Assembly (NCBI RefSeq): GCF_000827125.1
Contig: NZ_CP010311.1
Span: 3,411,524-3,475,523, forward strand
Direction: 5' to 3'
Source of the DNA: Geoalkalibacter subterraneus
Lineage (GTDB): Bacteria; Desulfobacterota; Desulfuromonadia; Desulfuromonadales; Geoalkalibacteraceae
DNA length: 64,000 nucleotides
Shown here: positions 46,706-55,754 of the stretch, piece after piece
How positions within the stretch are numbered: position 1 is the first letter of the stretch
Layout: each line of letters opens with the position of its first letter
Translations under genes and position numbers: made by a program
Notes under the pieces: generated by a model
Database searches by the model: none
What the model was told of the DNA's origin: nothing
What the model saw: only the letters and a program-made list of their open reading frames with translations

Positions 46706-47362
46706 TCAAATCAACCCATTTTCATCCAGGCTGCGGGTGAGAATTCCCACCAACCCTTCGATATTGTCCGAGACCTTGCCCTGGTCAAAGGTTTCGGTGC
46801 GCGCCGACCAGACCAGCTTTCCGTCGCTGCCGCGGTACAGATTGGTTTCCATGGTAAAAACCTCCACCTGACTGGTGCGCGCCGGAGTGCGGATGACTTC
46901 GTAGCTTCGATCGTAGTAGCGATACCAGTGGTCATAATAGGGCGTGTGCCAGTAGGGGCGGGGACTGTAATAGGAGGGACCCTGGTCAATCACCCGCACC
47001 CTTTCGGGATGGGTCACTTCCACCGTTTCACGTTTCACCATCCGGGTGATCAGGATCCCGTCGATATCGAGGCCGTGCACCTTTCCTTCCACCACATCCT
47101 TATCCAGACGCTTCACATCGGGGAACATGCGATAGCTGGCAAGGCCGGTTACCCCGTAGCGTCTCAGGTCTTCGCCGAATCCATCCTCAAACAGCTTCCG
47201 GATCAGGTCATTTTCCATCACGCCGACCACCAGCACCTTGCCGAAACGCGGACCCTGATAATCGGGATCCTTCCACTGCGCCTCCAGGGTGGAGGCTGAG
47301 CACCCCCAGGTCAAAGTGAGAAGGACGAGGCCGAACAAAAATAACAGATGATTTTTCATCAT
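46706..47362 (-). CDS. Lipoprotein of unknown function
   Basis: A 218-residue lipoprotein with lipobox LTLTWGC (MMKNHLLFLFGLVLLTLTWG then C). After it, STLEAQWKDPDYQGPRFGKV and VLVVGVMENDLIRKLFEDGF look like a conserved envelope lipoprotein domain (DUF4136-like). A Tyr/Pro-rich insertion (SYYSPRPYWHTPYYDHWYRY) lies in the middle. It stands alone between the polyferredoxin and the peroxiredoxin operon. Confidence 0.7.
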   Translation of the reverse strand: MMKNHLLFLFGLVLLTLTWGCSASTLEAQWKDPDYQGPRFGKVLVVGVMENDLIRKLFEDGFGEDLRRYGVTGLASYRMFPDVKRLDKDVVEGKVHGLDIDGILITRMVKRETVEVTHPERVRVIDQGPSYYSPRPYWHTPYYDHWYRYYDRSYEVIRTPARTSQVEVFTMETNLYRGSDGKLVWSARTETFDQGKVSDNIEGLVGILTRSLDENGLI

Positions 47363-47454
47363 AAGCTCCTTTGGACGGCAGACTTCCGTATTGCTTTAAA
47401 ACAATACTGTAAAACCCGGCCAGTGCAAGAGCCCGCAGGCAGGAGACGGCACGC

Positions 47455-48486
47455 TCACTCCTGTTTCAGTTCCACCATCTGCCGGCGAATTTCCTGTGGC
47501 GCTCTTTCATCGTGCCAGCGACCTTCGAAGCGGCCGTAGAGATCCATCGCCGCAAACAAGCTGAGCAGCAGAATTCCAAAGAGCAGGGAAGGGATCACCA
47601 ACCTGCGGGCGGCACGCAGCGTCACCGCTCCCGGGGCCGGACAGTTGTGCACGCAGCGGTAGCAGGCAAAGCATTCCGGCGAGCGCACCCTGAGCTTGTG
47701 CATCACCGGCAGCCACGCTGGACACTTTGCCGAACACAGGCCGCAGCGTATGCAGCGGCGGGGGTCGCGGCATACACCGACCAGGGAGAAAAGCGACAAC
47801 AGTCCCAGAAGAGCACCATAAGGGCACAGATAGCGGCACCAGGCCATCTGGATACAAAAACAGGCCGTCGCCAGCAGAACGATGACAAGGAGAGTCGTCG
47901 TGGAGGGAGATTGGAAAAAATGCAGCAGCCGGATATCGGCCAATTGGTGGCGGGACGAATCGACGTAGGCCTGCAGCTGCGGGAAGGACATGAAAAATAC
48001 ACGCTGCAGAATAAATCCAAGCAGCAGATATTTAAAGGTGCGCAGAAAGAGGTCAAGCCAGAAGGGTGGGGCAAAGGTGCGCCCCATGAGCTTTTCACCC
48101 AGGCGCCACAAGCCCTCCGACAGAGGAAACACCGGGCAGACCCAGGAACAGAACCCGCGCTTGAGCAGCAATGCGCTCAGCAGCGCGGCCAGCACAATAA
48201 AGGCTGCCGCCCCATGAACGGGATACCATTCGCCACTGGCGAGCCAATACTGCAAGCCTACCAGCCCGTTGTAGGGCAGAAAACCATCGATGGCAACGGG
48301 ACGGGGGGAAGGGGGCGGGCCCGTTGTTTGCAGCGAGGCCGTCCAGAGGGCAAACTGCACGATCAGCCAGCCATAAAACACCAGAAAGCCGGCCTGCACC
48401 AGGTAACGGGGCAGCATCGGCGGCAGGCGAGGGGAGGGGCGTTGCCTGGTGTGGTATCTGGAGCCGTTTTCTTTGTTGATTGACAC
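47455..48486 (-). CDS. NapH/MauN-type membrane polyferredoxin
   Basis: A 343-residue membrane iron-sulfur protein. Cytoplasmic loops have CSWVCPVFPLSE and WCRYLCPYGALLG; the C-terminal part has two 4Fe-4S motifs, CIRCGLCSAKCPAW and CFACYRCVHNCPAPG. About five membrane segments surround them. Such proteins pass electrons from the quinol pool to periplasmic enzymes. No partner enzyme is next to it, so its redox partner is unknown. Confidence 0.85.
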   Translation of the reverse strand: MSINKENGSRYHTRQRPSPRLPPMLPRYLVQAGFLVFYGWLIVQFALWTASLQTTGPPPSPRPVAIDGFLPYNGLVGLQYWLASGEWYPVHGAAAFIVLAALLSALLLKRGFCSWVCPVFPLSEGLWRLGEKLMGRTFAPPFWLDLFLRTFKYLLLGFILQRVFFMSFPQLQAYVDSSRHQLADIRLLHFFQSPSTTTLLVIVLLATACFCIQMAWCRYLCPYGALLGLLSLFSLVGVCRDPRRCIRCGLCSAKCPAWLPVMHKLRVRSPECFACYRCVHNCPAPGAVTLRAARRLVIPSLLFGILLLSLFAAMDLYGRFEGRWHDERAPQEIRRQMVELKQE

Positions 48487-48524
48487 CTTGATGGAACCTC
48501 ATTACCTTGAATCAGAAAAGGATT

Positions 48525-48651
48525 TATTCACCTCGTGGGGTCGCAACTCCCATGACAAGGGACACTTTTCGCCATCCCTGGCCGTTTGATTGGCGCCCTC
48601 CCTGGCGCCAAACACCCTTGACATAGGAGTGACGACCCCGCGAGGCGAATA
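48525..48651. mobile_element. MITE-like element with ~37-bp imperfect terminal inverted repeats
   Basis: Arms 48525-48561 and 48615-48651 are inverted copies differing at about seven positions (TATTCxCCTCGxGGGGTCG... against its complement). A smaller hairpin (GGCGCC...GGCGCC) lies in the centre. No ORF fits within. It lies directly behind the truncated end of the proV-like pseudogene. Confidence 0.7.
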
Positions 48652-48696
48652 GATAAGAATAAATAACGCTAAACACTGAAAAAGCCACCCGGAGAG

Positions 48697-49384
48697 GGGG
48701 ATTGGTCAGAATATCCTCCGGCGTGCCGTTCTGCACAATGGCGCCATCCTTCATGATGATGATTCGATCGCCGAGTTTGAGGGCTTCGTCCATGAAGAGC
48801 ACATCGGGGTCGACCGCCAGCGCCAGCGCCAGGCCGACCCGCTGCTACATGCCGCCGGAGAGCTGTTCCGGGTAAGAATCCTCCCATCCCTCGAGCCCAA
48901 CCAGCTTGAGGCTGGAACGCGCTTTTTCGGCTCTCTGTGCCGCATCCATCCCCTGGATTTCCAGGCCGAATTCCGTATTCTGCTGCACCGTGCGGTGAGG
49001 CAGCAGGGCGAAGCGTTGGAACACCATGCCGAACTTTTTCTGGCGCAGGCGGCGCAATTCAGCGTCGGACAGGGCGGTTACGTCGATCCCGTCCATATAA
49101 ACATGGCCTGCGGTGGGTTCGATCAGGCGGTTGAGACAGCGCAGCAGAGTTGATTTCCCGCTGCCCGATAAGCCCATCACCAACAGCATTTCTCTTTCCG
49201 CCACTTCGAAGGAGGCGTTGTTGACCCCCACCGCGAGGCGGGTTTTCTTCATGATCTCTTCCTTGGGGATCCCCTGCTCGAGCATCTTGATGCCGCGCTT
49301 GGGATCGCGCCCGAAAATCTTGGAGACTTTGTCCACCTTGATCTTGGGCTGTTTACTTTTGACTTCTTCTGCGTTCATTCGCAT
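48697..49384 (-). pseudogene. ProV/OpuAA-like glycine betaine ABC transporter ATPase, decayed
   Basis: The N-terminal part is normal: IKVDKVSKIFG, Walker A GLSGSGKSTLL, Q-loop FGMVFQRFALLPHR and the signature LSGGM. The next codon is TAG (48848-48846) where Gln of LSGGMQQR belongs. Beyond it the frame continues with the Walker B DVLFMDEA, then jumps to [19 protein letters not shown], missing about 40 residues between two DEA-coding repeats (including the H-loop). It ends at ILTNPP. The operon partners proW and proX are not next to it. Confidence 0.9.
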
Positions 49385-49488
49385 TCCGTTCAGTGAAGGA
49401 CGTTTGTCCGTGTGGGTTATGGAGGCAGCGGTGAAGCTCTCAATTGCCCGACCTCATTCCCGGAAGGTGCTCTGTGGAGACAACAGGG

Positions 49489-49532
49489 CCAGAGCGCCTG
49501 TTCCAGCCGTGCGGACGGAACAGGCGCTCTGG
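49489..49532 (-). terminator. 16-bp perfect hairpin after the porin pseudogene
   Basis: CCAGAGCGCCTGTTCC and GGAACAGGCGCTCTGG around a 12-base loop. There is no T run on either strand, so it may act as an mRNA end stabiliser. Confidence 0.65.
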
Positions 49533-49550
49533 CGCAAAAGAAAGCTTCTA

Positions 49551-50819
49551 TCAGAAATAATAGCCGAAGTTGACGTTGATGCGCGTGGTGCGCCCTTCGT
49601 TGCCGCCGCCGACCATGTTGCCGCCGCTGAAGATCATATTCTTGCCGGAGATGACATCCACATAGGTGTAGACCGGCCCTGCGGCGATCAGGCAGCCGAC
49701 CACGTTCTGCCAGATGCTGTCGAAGCGGTCTTCGTCCAGCTCGATCAGCGTATTGTCGGAGTAGAAGGTGAGGCTATCGATGGGGCCCCAGTTGTTGACC
49801 GGCAAGGTGTAGGCGAGGTTGGCGATGGCGATCTGCGCCTCGGCCGGTGCACCCCAGGAGTAGGAATAGGCGCCGAGGGTGATGATGTCGTTGTCCACCG
49901 CAACAGTATCACCATCTGCATTTTTATAAGTCGCAGGATTTTCGGGGTCATACTCATAAGCGGCATACATCAACTGCAGGTTCCAGCGCCCGTAATCACC
50001 GTTGAGATGAGCGGCACCCGCCCAGTGATCGCCGGTGTCCTTTGTATTTTTATTATACAACTGGCCCCACTGCCCTGAAACACCCAGTTCGGTCTGACCG
50101 AGCTGGCCGTGATCGAGGGTATGGGCAACACGCAAATTGACCTGGTTGGTTTCCTCGTTGCCGTCGGGTTGCGCTCCGGCATAGCCGCCGTCGGCGTTAT
50201 TGATGACATCCACCGAATAGCGTCCGGCTTCACCGGCATTGCCCAGCTCGCCGTTTTTATAGAAAGCCAGCGCCAGGTCCCAGGGGCCGGTGTTGTAGAG
50301 GAACTTCACGCCCATGTCGTAGTCGTCCTCAAGGCCGACATAATAGGCGCCGCTGAACCAGAAGTTGTGGCTGGCGTAGGGCTGCAGGCCGAACGGCACC
50401 TGGTGAATGCCGACCTGGCCCTGCAGACTCTCGGTGAATCATAGCCGATCCAGGCGTGATGAGGGGCGCGCCAATCATCCTGGGGGTAGAAGCGGTATTC
50501 AGCCGACAGCAGCATATCCTTGATTTTACCATAGGTTGAGGCGGAAGGTGTCGAAGTTAAAATCGCCGCCGCGCTCCCTGCTGCCCGAATCCCAATCGGT
50601 ATAGGAATAGTTGACGCGCGCCGCGCCGCCCCAGGTAAAGCCGTCATCGCTTTCGACTTTTTCGTCGTCGCGGGGTTCTTCGGTCTTTCCGCTGGTGAGC
50701 TGTTGTTCGAGCTGCTGGATGCGCTCCTCCAAGGCCTTGATCCGGGCGTCATCCGCCGCCAAGGCCGACAGCGGCAGCGCGAACAGAATCAGGGCGCAAA
50801 TCGCAAACCATCTCTTCAT
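49551..50819 (-). pseudogene. Outer-membrane porin with two frameshifts
   Basis: Begins at 50819 with a signal peptide (FAICALILFALPLSALAA), a coiled coil (IKALEERIQQLEQQL) and FTWGGAARVNYSYTDW, as in phosphate-selective-type porins. The frame breaks after FDTFRLNL near 50530, resumes with GKIKDMLLSAEYRFYPQDDW, breaks again near 50440 in HAWIGYD, then continues to the C-terminal ARTTRINVNFGYYF-like strand ending in Phe. Each break needs a one- or two-base change. Either the gene is inactive or the sequence has errors. Confidence 0.85.
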
Positions 50820-51428
50820 GTGTAACCTCCTTGCAGACAATTAGGTCAAAAAAAGCCCGGGGCATGGCGATATCCGCAAGCGAAAAAACACCAGGATATC
50901 ATCAGGGCACGACCGGTTAAGGGAAAGGCTGCATTCGTCAGACTCCCGCAACCGGGATGTGCGACTGCATGTAATTGAACGCTGCTCGACACGGCCTGAG
51001 CGATCCAGACACGTGGATTTCAGCAATAGGACAGGCAGGGAGACTGCCCGGTAAAACGAATACGGAAACCTAGACTATATCGAAACAATTGTCAAATTGA
51101 GGAATTTTCAGCGTTTTTTTATTTTGTGCAGGGAATTAGGGGAAATTACGGATCTGCCGGGGGGCCAGAAAAGTTTCGGGGCCGGCTACGGGAGGAGGCA
51201 TGTCCCGAAAACCGGCCCCGAGGGGGTCTTGCCAGAGGGAGTAAGAAATGAAGAAGGACAATGTCCCTGATCAAAAGACCGCCTGCCACAACGGCTTCTT
51301 GATGGTTTTATTTCTACCTTACCCAAATGAAACTTAACAGGGTATGTCGCGTAAAAAAGCCGGGAATATTGTCCGTTTCAAGACTGTACATTCGCACAGT
51401 CGGCTTGTTATGGATTGGACCGAAGGGT
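50820..51428. other. Intergenic region with a GC hairpin
   Basis: About 600 bases without a credible gene. A hairpin CGGGGCCGG/CCGGCCCCG spans 51177-51220 and may end transcription of gshA (minus strand) or act on upstream porin leader RNA. The part before the porin start (50830-51100) should hold its promoter; no clear boxes are visible. Confidence 0.5.
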
Positions 51429-52808
51429 TTACATGATTGCGTTGAATTCAAAGCCGCAATGCTCAAGCATCAGTGCCACCTGCTGCTCGCGCGATTTCTG
51501 GTGGCTGCGCTCCAGAAGTTCTTCCGCCAAGGTTTTTCCCTCAGTCAGAAGAGAGTCAACCGCTTTGAGATAGATGCCTTCATCCTCTCCCGCAGGGTTG
51601 AGGGCGCCCTGACTCGCCAGCCCGTTTTGAGCCATATCGACAAGTTCGCGGACCACATCCAGCAAAGTCCCCCTGACCACTGGAGTCGCAAGCCCCTTCC
51701 GCCAGGACTGAGGGTATATGCGGTCAATTTGCGGCAATACCTGCTGTTGCAGAAGATGCAAGCTTTTCTCCAGAATAAAGGGATCGTACATCAGCCCTTT
51801 GACAAGGGCAGCAACCGCCATGGTCATGGTCGGCGGCAGGCTGTCTGCAGAGCGTAGCTCAATCTGAGGACGCAGGCGCGCTTCGGGGAAGAGAGTGGAC
51901 AGGTGCAGATCCCAATCGGCCAGTGTCGCCCGATGCGATCCAAACCCTTCCTGGAGAAATTGACCGAATGTAAATCGCTGCCGGGTGAGGTCGATAAACC
52001 GCCCGTCGCGCTCGATGAAATACATCGGCACGTGCAGGGCATAGTCAACATAGGTGCCGTAGTCGGCATTTTCCGCAAACAGGGCCGGGATCAGGCCGGT
52101 ACGATCTGGATCTGTCCGACTCCAGATTTCACCCCTGGTGGAAAGAAAGCCGCTGGGCTTGCCTTCGCGGAAAGGAGAATTGGCAAACAAGCCATAAAAT
52201 ACCGGCGAAAGCAGGAGCGCCAGACGGATCTTGGCCCGCCAGTCCACTTCGTCGGAAAAATCAACATTCACCTGCAGGCCGGCACTCTGTTTCATCATCG
52301 CCTGACCCAGATCGCCGGTTCGTTTCATATAGGGGCCCATGATCCCGTAGCGGGCCTTGGGAACCCAGTCGATCTGATCAATCGGTGTAAAGGGCTGCAC
52401 ACCCAGCCCCAGGAACGCAAGTCCCTGGCGTGCCGCTGCGTCGTTGAGCGCGTCTTGATAGAGAACGAAATCTGCTACGCAACAATGAAGATCGCCGCAC
52501 AATTCGCCGGAGAGTTCCAATTGACCGCCCGGCTCGAGGGTGATGGACGAGGCCTGACCCTGCAAGGCGATCAGACGGTCACCTTCCCGAACCCCGTTCC
52601 AAGCGTGGCTTTCCTCCATCGTCTCTAATAGCCTCTCGATACGACCGAAATCGGCGGCTTCACCCGTTTCACGATCGATGACCAGTCGTTCCGATTCCGC
52701 CCCGATTCCCCATCTTTCCTTTGGACGGGCGCCCGCCGCGATATAGGCAACAAGGTCACTTCGCTGAAAAACAGGCTGATCAAGCCCCGGTTTGGAAAAG
52801 GTCGTCAT
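51429..52808 (-). CDS. gshA: Glutamate-cysteine ligase, plant-type (GCS2)
   Basis: A 459-residue enzyme of the plant/alphaproteobacterial type gamma-glutamylcysteine synthetase family. Landmarks: RWGIGAESERLVIDRETGEA at about 32-51, ITLEPGGQLELSGELCGDLH at about 89-108, GLQVNVDFSDE and NSPFREGKPSGFLSTRGEIW. It makes the first step of glutathione synthesis using ATP, Glu and Cys. It follows the aminotransferase by 15 bases and is likely co-transcribed. Confidence 0.93.
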   Translation of the reverse strand: MTTFSKPGLDQPVFQRSDLVAYIAAGARPKERWGIGAESERLVIDRETGEAADFGRIERLLETMEESHAWNGVREGDRLIALQGQASSITLEPGGQLELSGELCGDLHCCVADFVLYQDALNDAAARQGLAFLGLGVQPFTPIDQIDWVPKARYGIMGPYMKRTGDLGQAMMKQSAGLQVNVDFSDEVDWRAKIRLALLLSPVFYGLFANSPFREGKPSGFLSTRGEIWSRTDPDRTGLIPALFAENADYGTYVDYALHVPMYFIERDGRFIDLTRQRFTFGQFLQEGFGSHRATLADWDLHLSTLFPEARLRPQIELRSADSLPPTMTMAVAALVKGLMYDPFILEKSLHLLQQQVLPQIDRIYPQSWRKGLATPVVRGTLLDVVRELVDMAQNGLASQGALNPAGEDEGIYLKAVDSLLTEGKTLAEELLERSHQKSREQQVALMLEHCGFEFNAIM

Positions 52809-52823
52809 TGCGTCGATGCCATT

Positions 52824-54128
52824 TCAGGAAGCGAGGTATTCAGTAATCTTTTCGCCGATGGTACGGAATATCTTGGTAAACTCCTTTTCGTCCTGTTCAA
52901 GCAGGGTAATGCGAAAACCGCGCTCTTCGGTACAGAAAGAGGAGAGGGGAACAACGCAGATACCGGTGGAGGCCAGCAGATAGTAGACAAAGCGCTTGTC
53001 CACGCTGACACCGGGTTGATTGACAAGCCCTTCCACCAGGGTCCGCACCTCCTTGACTTCAATCGGCAAAGTCTGTTGATCGGTGAGCAGATCGCGCTTG
53101 AACACGACGCTCATATAAAAAGCACCGTTGGTCCGGTTGACCTTGATGCCGGGGACCTGCTTCAGGACATTATAAGCGATGTTTGAATACTTTTCATAAC
53201 GTTCCCTGCGGGCGGCCAGGTAGACCGGGTACTGCTCGTGGCTGAGAATTGGCGGAATCACCTTCTGCGGCAGGGTCGTTGAGCAGACTTCCACCATTTT
53301 CGAATCGACAATGCTCTGGATGTAGCGCCTGAAAACTTCATCCTTGTCGGCATTGTAGACCTCGATCCATCCGCAGCGCGCACCGGGCCAGGGCAACTCT
53401 TTGCTGATCCCCTTCATGGCTATGCAGGGGACATCGTCAATCAGGTCGGAAATCGGCTTGGTCGATTCTCCGTTGAAAATCAAATTATGATAAATTTCGT
53501 CACAAATAATAAACAGGTCATATTCTTTGGCAATTGTAACAATCTCTTTGAGAATTCGATCAGGAAACACGGCCCCGGTCGGATTGTCGGGATTGATAAT
53601 CAGGATGCCGGAAATTGCGGGGTTGTATTTGACCGACAGGCGCAGGTCATCCAGGTCAGGATACCAGTTGTTGTCTGGGTCCAACCGGTAGGTCACCGGT
53701 CGCTGGCCGGCGTGGGCGGCCTCTCCGGAGGAGTGAGTCGAATAGGTGGGGGAGGGTCCGATAACCCGAGCCTCCCGACGCAGGAATCCATAAACCTTCT
53801 GGATTGCGTCGCCAAGGCCATTGAAGAAAATAATATCCTCCGGACTGATCTGTGTTATACCCCGGGCATTGGTCCGGTCCGCAAGAAATTGGCGTGTTTC
53901 CAAAAGACCTTTGGTGGCACAGTAAGCATAGGAGCAATCCTTCATGGCCATATCCGCCACGATTTCCTTCATCCATTGCGGGATTTTTTCTCCCTTCGCC
54001 ACCGGGTCTCCGATGTTCTCCATATTGGTTTTTATGCCGAGCTGATTAAGCTTTTCGGCAATGGCAACAATGGCGCGGATTTCATATGTCAATTCTCCGG
54101 CGCCGATATGAACGATATTATTGCGCAT
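52824..54128 (-). CDS. PLP-dependent aminotransferase (AlaA/AspC-like)
   Basis: A 434-residue fold-type I aminotransferase. The PLP lysine is in GISKELPWPGARCGW; the substrate and cofactor contacts are visible in NPDNPTGAVFPDRILKEIV, FIICDEIYHNLIF and the C-terminal FRITLLEQDE Arg. It precedes gshA in one operon. Upstream there is an Ala-rich leader ORF and a terminator, which hints at an alanine-related substrate, but the sequence alone does not show specificity. Confidence 0.88.
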   Translation of the reverse strand: MRNNIVHIGAGELTYEIRAIVAIAEKLNQLGIKTNMENIGDPVAKGEKIPQWMKEIVADMAMKDCSYAYCATKGLLETRQFLADRTNARGITQISPEDIIFFNGLGDAIQKVYGFLRREARVIGPSPTYSTHSSGEAAHAGQRPVTYRLDPDNNWYPDLDDLRLSVKYNPAISGILIINPDNPTGAVFPDRILKEIVTIAKEYDLFIICDEIYHNLIFNGESTKPISDLIDDVPCIAMKGISKELPWPGARCGWIEVYNADKDEVFRRYIQSIVDSKMVEVCSTTLPQKVIPPILSHEQYPVYLAARRERYEKYSNIAYNVLKQVPGIKVNRTNGAFYMSVVFKRDLLTDQQTLPIEVKEVRTLVEGLVNQPGVSVDKRFVYYLLASTGICVVPLSSFCTEERGFRITLLEQDEKEFTKIFRTIGEKITEYLAS

Positions 54129-54186
54129 GCTTGCATCTCCTTCGCGAACTGGACCGGGTCATTTCTCCGCCAGACCCCATAGACTA

Positions 54187-54220
54187 AAAAAGGCCATGGG
54201 TGTCTGCCCATGGCCTTTTG
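54187..54220 (-). terminator. Terminator/attenuator upstream of the aminotransferase
   Basis: On the minus strand AAAAGGCCATGGG and CCCATGGCC pair around a six-base loop, followed by six T residues. It could end the parAB-bactofilin operon or act as an attenuator for aminotransferase-gshA. Confidence 0.85.
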
Positions 54221-54240
54221 AGATCAAAAATAATATAATC

Positions 54241-54333
54241 CTAATTTTGCCGGTAAGCAGAAAACGAGTCTTTTTTCACTGCGGCCGCCGCCGCGCTGGT
54301 CGCTCGTGCCATCTGGCAAAATGAGTTCTGCAT
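54241..54333 (-). CDS. Ala-rich 30-residue leader-like ORF
   Basis: Starts at 54333 behind GGGAGCCTAAC and encodes MQNSFCQMARATSAAAAAVK then ten more residues, ending 21 bases before the terminator. It has five consecutive Ala codons (GCG GCG GCG GCC GCA). Its place between the bactofilin stop and the terminator in front of an aminotransferase gene suggests a transcription-attenuation leader peptide. Confidence 0.5.
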   Translation of the reverse strand: MQNSFCQMARATSAAAAAVKKDSFSAYRQN

Positions 54334-54405
54334 GTTAGGCTCCCTGGCAACATTTAAGAGTGAAAAGCAATACCATGATAAAACTGTTTCAGTCAAGCGA
54401 GGTTT

Positions 54406-54849
54406 TCAGCTTTTCCCCTCATTTTTGCCCTGACTTTCCTTCTTCTTCCGACTTACTTCATCACCCTGGTCTTGCGCTGCTCCCGGCATGATGATCTGCC
54501 CGTTGATCCGGACCCCGGGTTCAACCTCAAGCAGGGGAGTGGTGATATTGCCTTCAACAACAGCCGGGGCACGCAGCTCAACCTTTCCGGTAGCGGTCAC
54601 ATTGCCCTCAAGACGACCGCTGAAAATCAGTGATCCAACCTTGACTTCGGCAATCATCTCTCCGCTTTCGCCGACAATCAGGGTGTCGCTCGATTCAATT
54701 TCACCCCGGAAGGCTCCGTCAAGACGCACAATTTCACTGAAGGACAACTTACCCTCAAACTGGCTGCCGGCACCTAGAAAGGCTTTTATGTCGTTCTTGT
54801 CGCGGGACTGAGAATAGGATGAACCGCTTGTGCTTTTTTTCTTGAACAT
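54406..54849 (-). CDS. Bactofilin
   Basis: A 147-residue bactofilin starting at 54849 behind GGAGCTGAAC. The central beta-helical domain is visible as FLGAGSQFEGKLSFSEIVRL, DGAFRGEIESSDTLIVGESG and a repeated hydrophobic pattern to VRINGQIIMPG; the termini are disordered and Lys-rich. Bactofilins polymerise without nucleotides and can organise chromosome segregation. It is the third gene of the parA-parB-bactofilin cluster, as in related bacteria. Confidence 0.92.
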   Translation of the reverse strand: MFKKKSTSGSSYSQSRDKNDIKAFLGAGSQFEGKLSFSEIVRLDGAFRGEIESSDTLIVGESGEMIAEVKVGSLIFSGRLEGNVTATGKVELRAPAVVEGNITTPLLEVEPGVRINGQIIMPGAAQDQGDEVSRKKKESQGKNEGKS

Positions 54850-54889
54850 GTTCAGCTCCAACCTTTCGGGTAGACTCCGATGACCGGGC

Positions 54890-55753
54890 TTATTGAAGTG
54901 AAGACAGGACCCGATCCAGTTCCTCGCGGGAAGAGAAGGTGATTTCTATCTTGCCGCCTTTTTTCCCTTTAGGCTTAATGGTAACCGGCACCGAGAGAGC
55001 GGCATGAATTTTTTCCTGCGCCCTTTTCAATTCCGGATCCTGCAGCGTTTCTTTGTTGGGCTTTTCCTTGGGAGGGGAGGCCGGTCTTCCGAAACTCTTA
55101 ATCTTTTTGACCATGGCTTCGGTTTCCCGCACGGAAAGCTGTTTACGCTGCAGCTCACGGCTTGCCTCCAGAATATCCTCCTCGTTTTCGAGAGAGAGAA
55201 GGGCGCGTGCGTGGCCCATGCTCAACAGTCCCTTAAGCAGATCGTCCCGAACCGGGTCGGGTAATTTCAGAAGACGCAGGGAATTGGCGATGGATGAACG
55301 ATCCTTTCCTACCCGGCGTGCCACTTCCTCCTGGGACAGGTCGAAATTACCGATCAGATTGCGGTAGGCTTCGGCTTCTTCCACCGGGTTGAGATCTTCA
55401 CGCTGAATATTCTCGATCAGGGCCATCTCCAGCGCCCAGTCTTCGGACACATCTTTGATGACAACCGGAACCTCATCAAGGCCTGCTTTCTGTGCGGCCC
55501 GCCAGCGGCGTTCCCCGGCGATAATCTGATAATGGTCTTCCACCCGCCGCACCACCAGGGGTTGAATGATCCCCTTTTCGCGCACGGAGGCGACAAGTTC
55601 CTCCATTTTGGCGTCATCAAAGAATTTACGCGGCTGGTCCGAATGAGGACGAAGATCGGTCAGAGGACAAAGGAAAAACTTCTTATCGGTGGCCTGGGCA
55701 GCGGAGCCGAGCAGCGCTCCCATTCCCCGTCCCAAAGCGGGTCGCTTTGCCAT
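54890..55753 (-). CDS. parB: Chromosome partitioning protein ParB
   Basis: A 287-residue ParB. The N-terminus (MAKRPALGRGMGALLG) and the CTPase/ParB domain (LRPHSDQPRKFFDDAKMEEL, IIAGERRWRAAQKAGLDEVP, ENIQREDLNPVEEA) are typical, then a helix-turn-helix (SQEEVARRVGKDRSSIANSL) that binds parS and a C-terminal dimer domain. It starts one base after the parA stop. A perfect parS lies 3.4 kb away at 59192. Confidence 0.96.
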   Translation of the reverse strand: MAKRPALGRGMGALLGSAAQATDKKFFLCPLTDLRPHSDQPRKFFDDAKMEELVASVREKGIIQPLVVRRVEDHYQIIAGERRWRAAQKAGLDEVPVVIKDVSEDWALEMALIENIQREDLNPVEEAEAYRNLIGNFDLSQEEVARRVGKDRSSIANSLRLLKLPDPVRDDLLKGLLSMGHARALLSLENEEDILEASRELQRKQLSVRETEAMVKKIKSFGRPASPPKEKPNKETLQDPELKRAQEKIHAALSVPVTIKPKGKKGGKIEITFSSREELDRVLSSLQ

Positions 55754-55754
55754 A

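Noticed and set aside
48846..48848. TAG codon in the proV-like gene as a recoded (pyrrolysine or suppressed) codon
   Set aside because: The same gene also lacks about 40 essential residues including the H-loop, so simple decay is the better explanation.
50841..51026. Small minus-strand ORF upstream of the porin
   Set aside because: It lacks a ribosome binding site and lies in what should be the porin leader.
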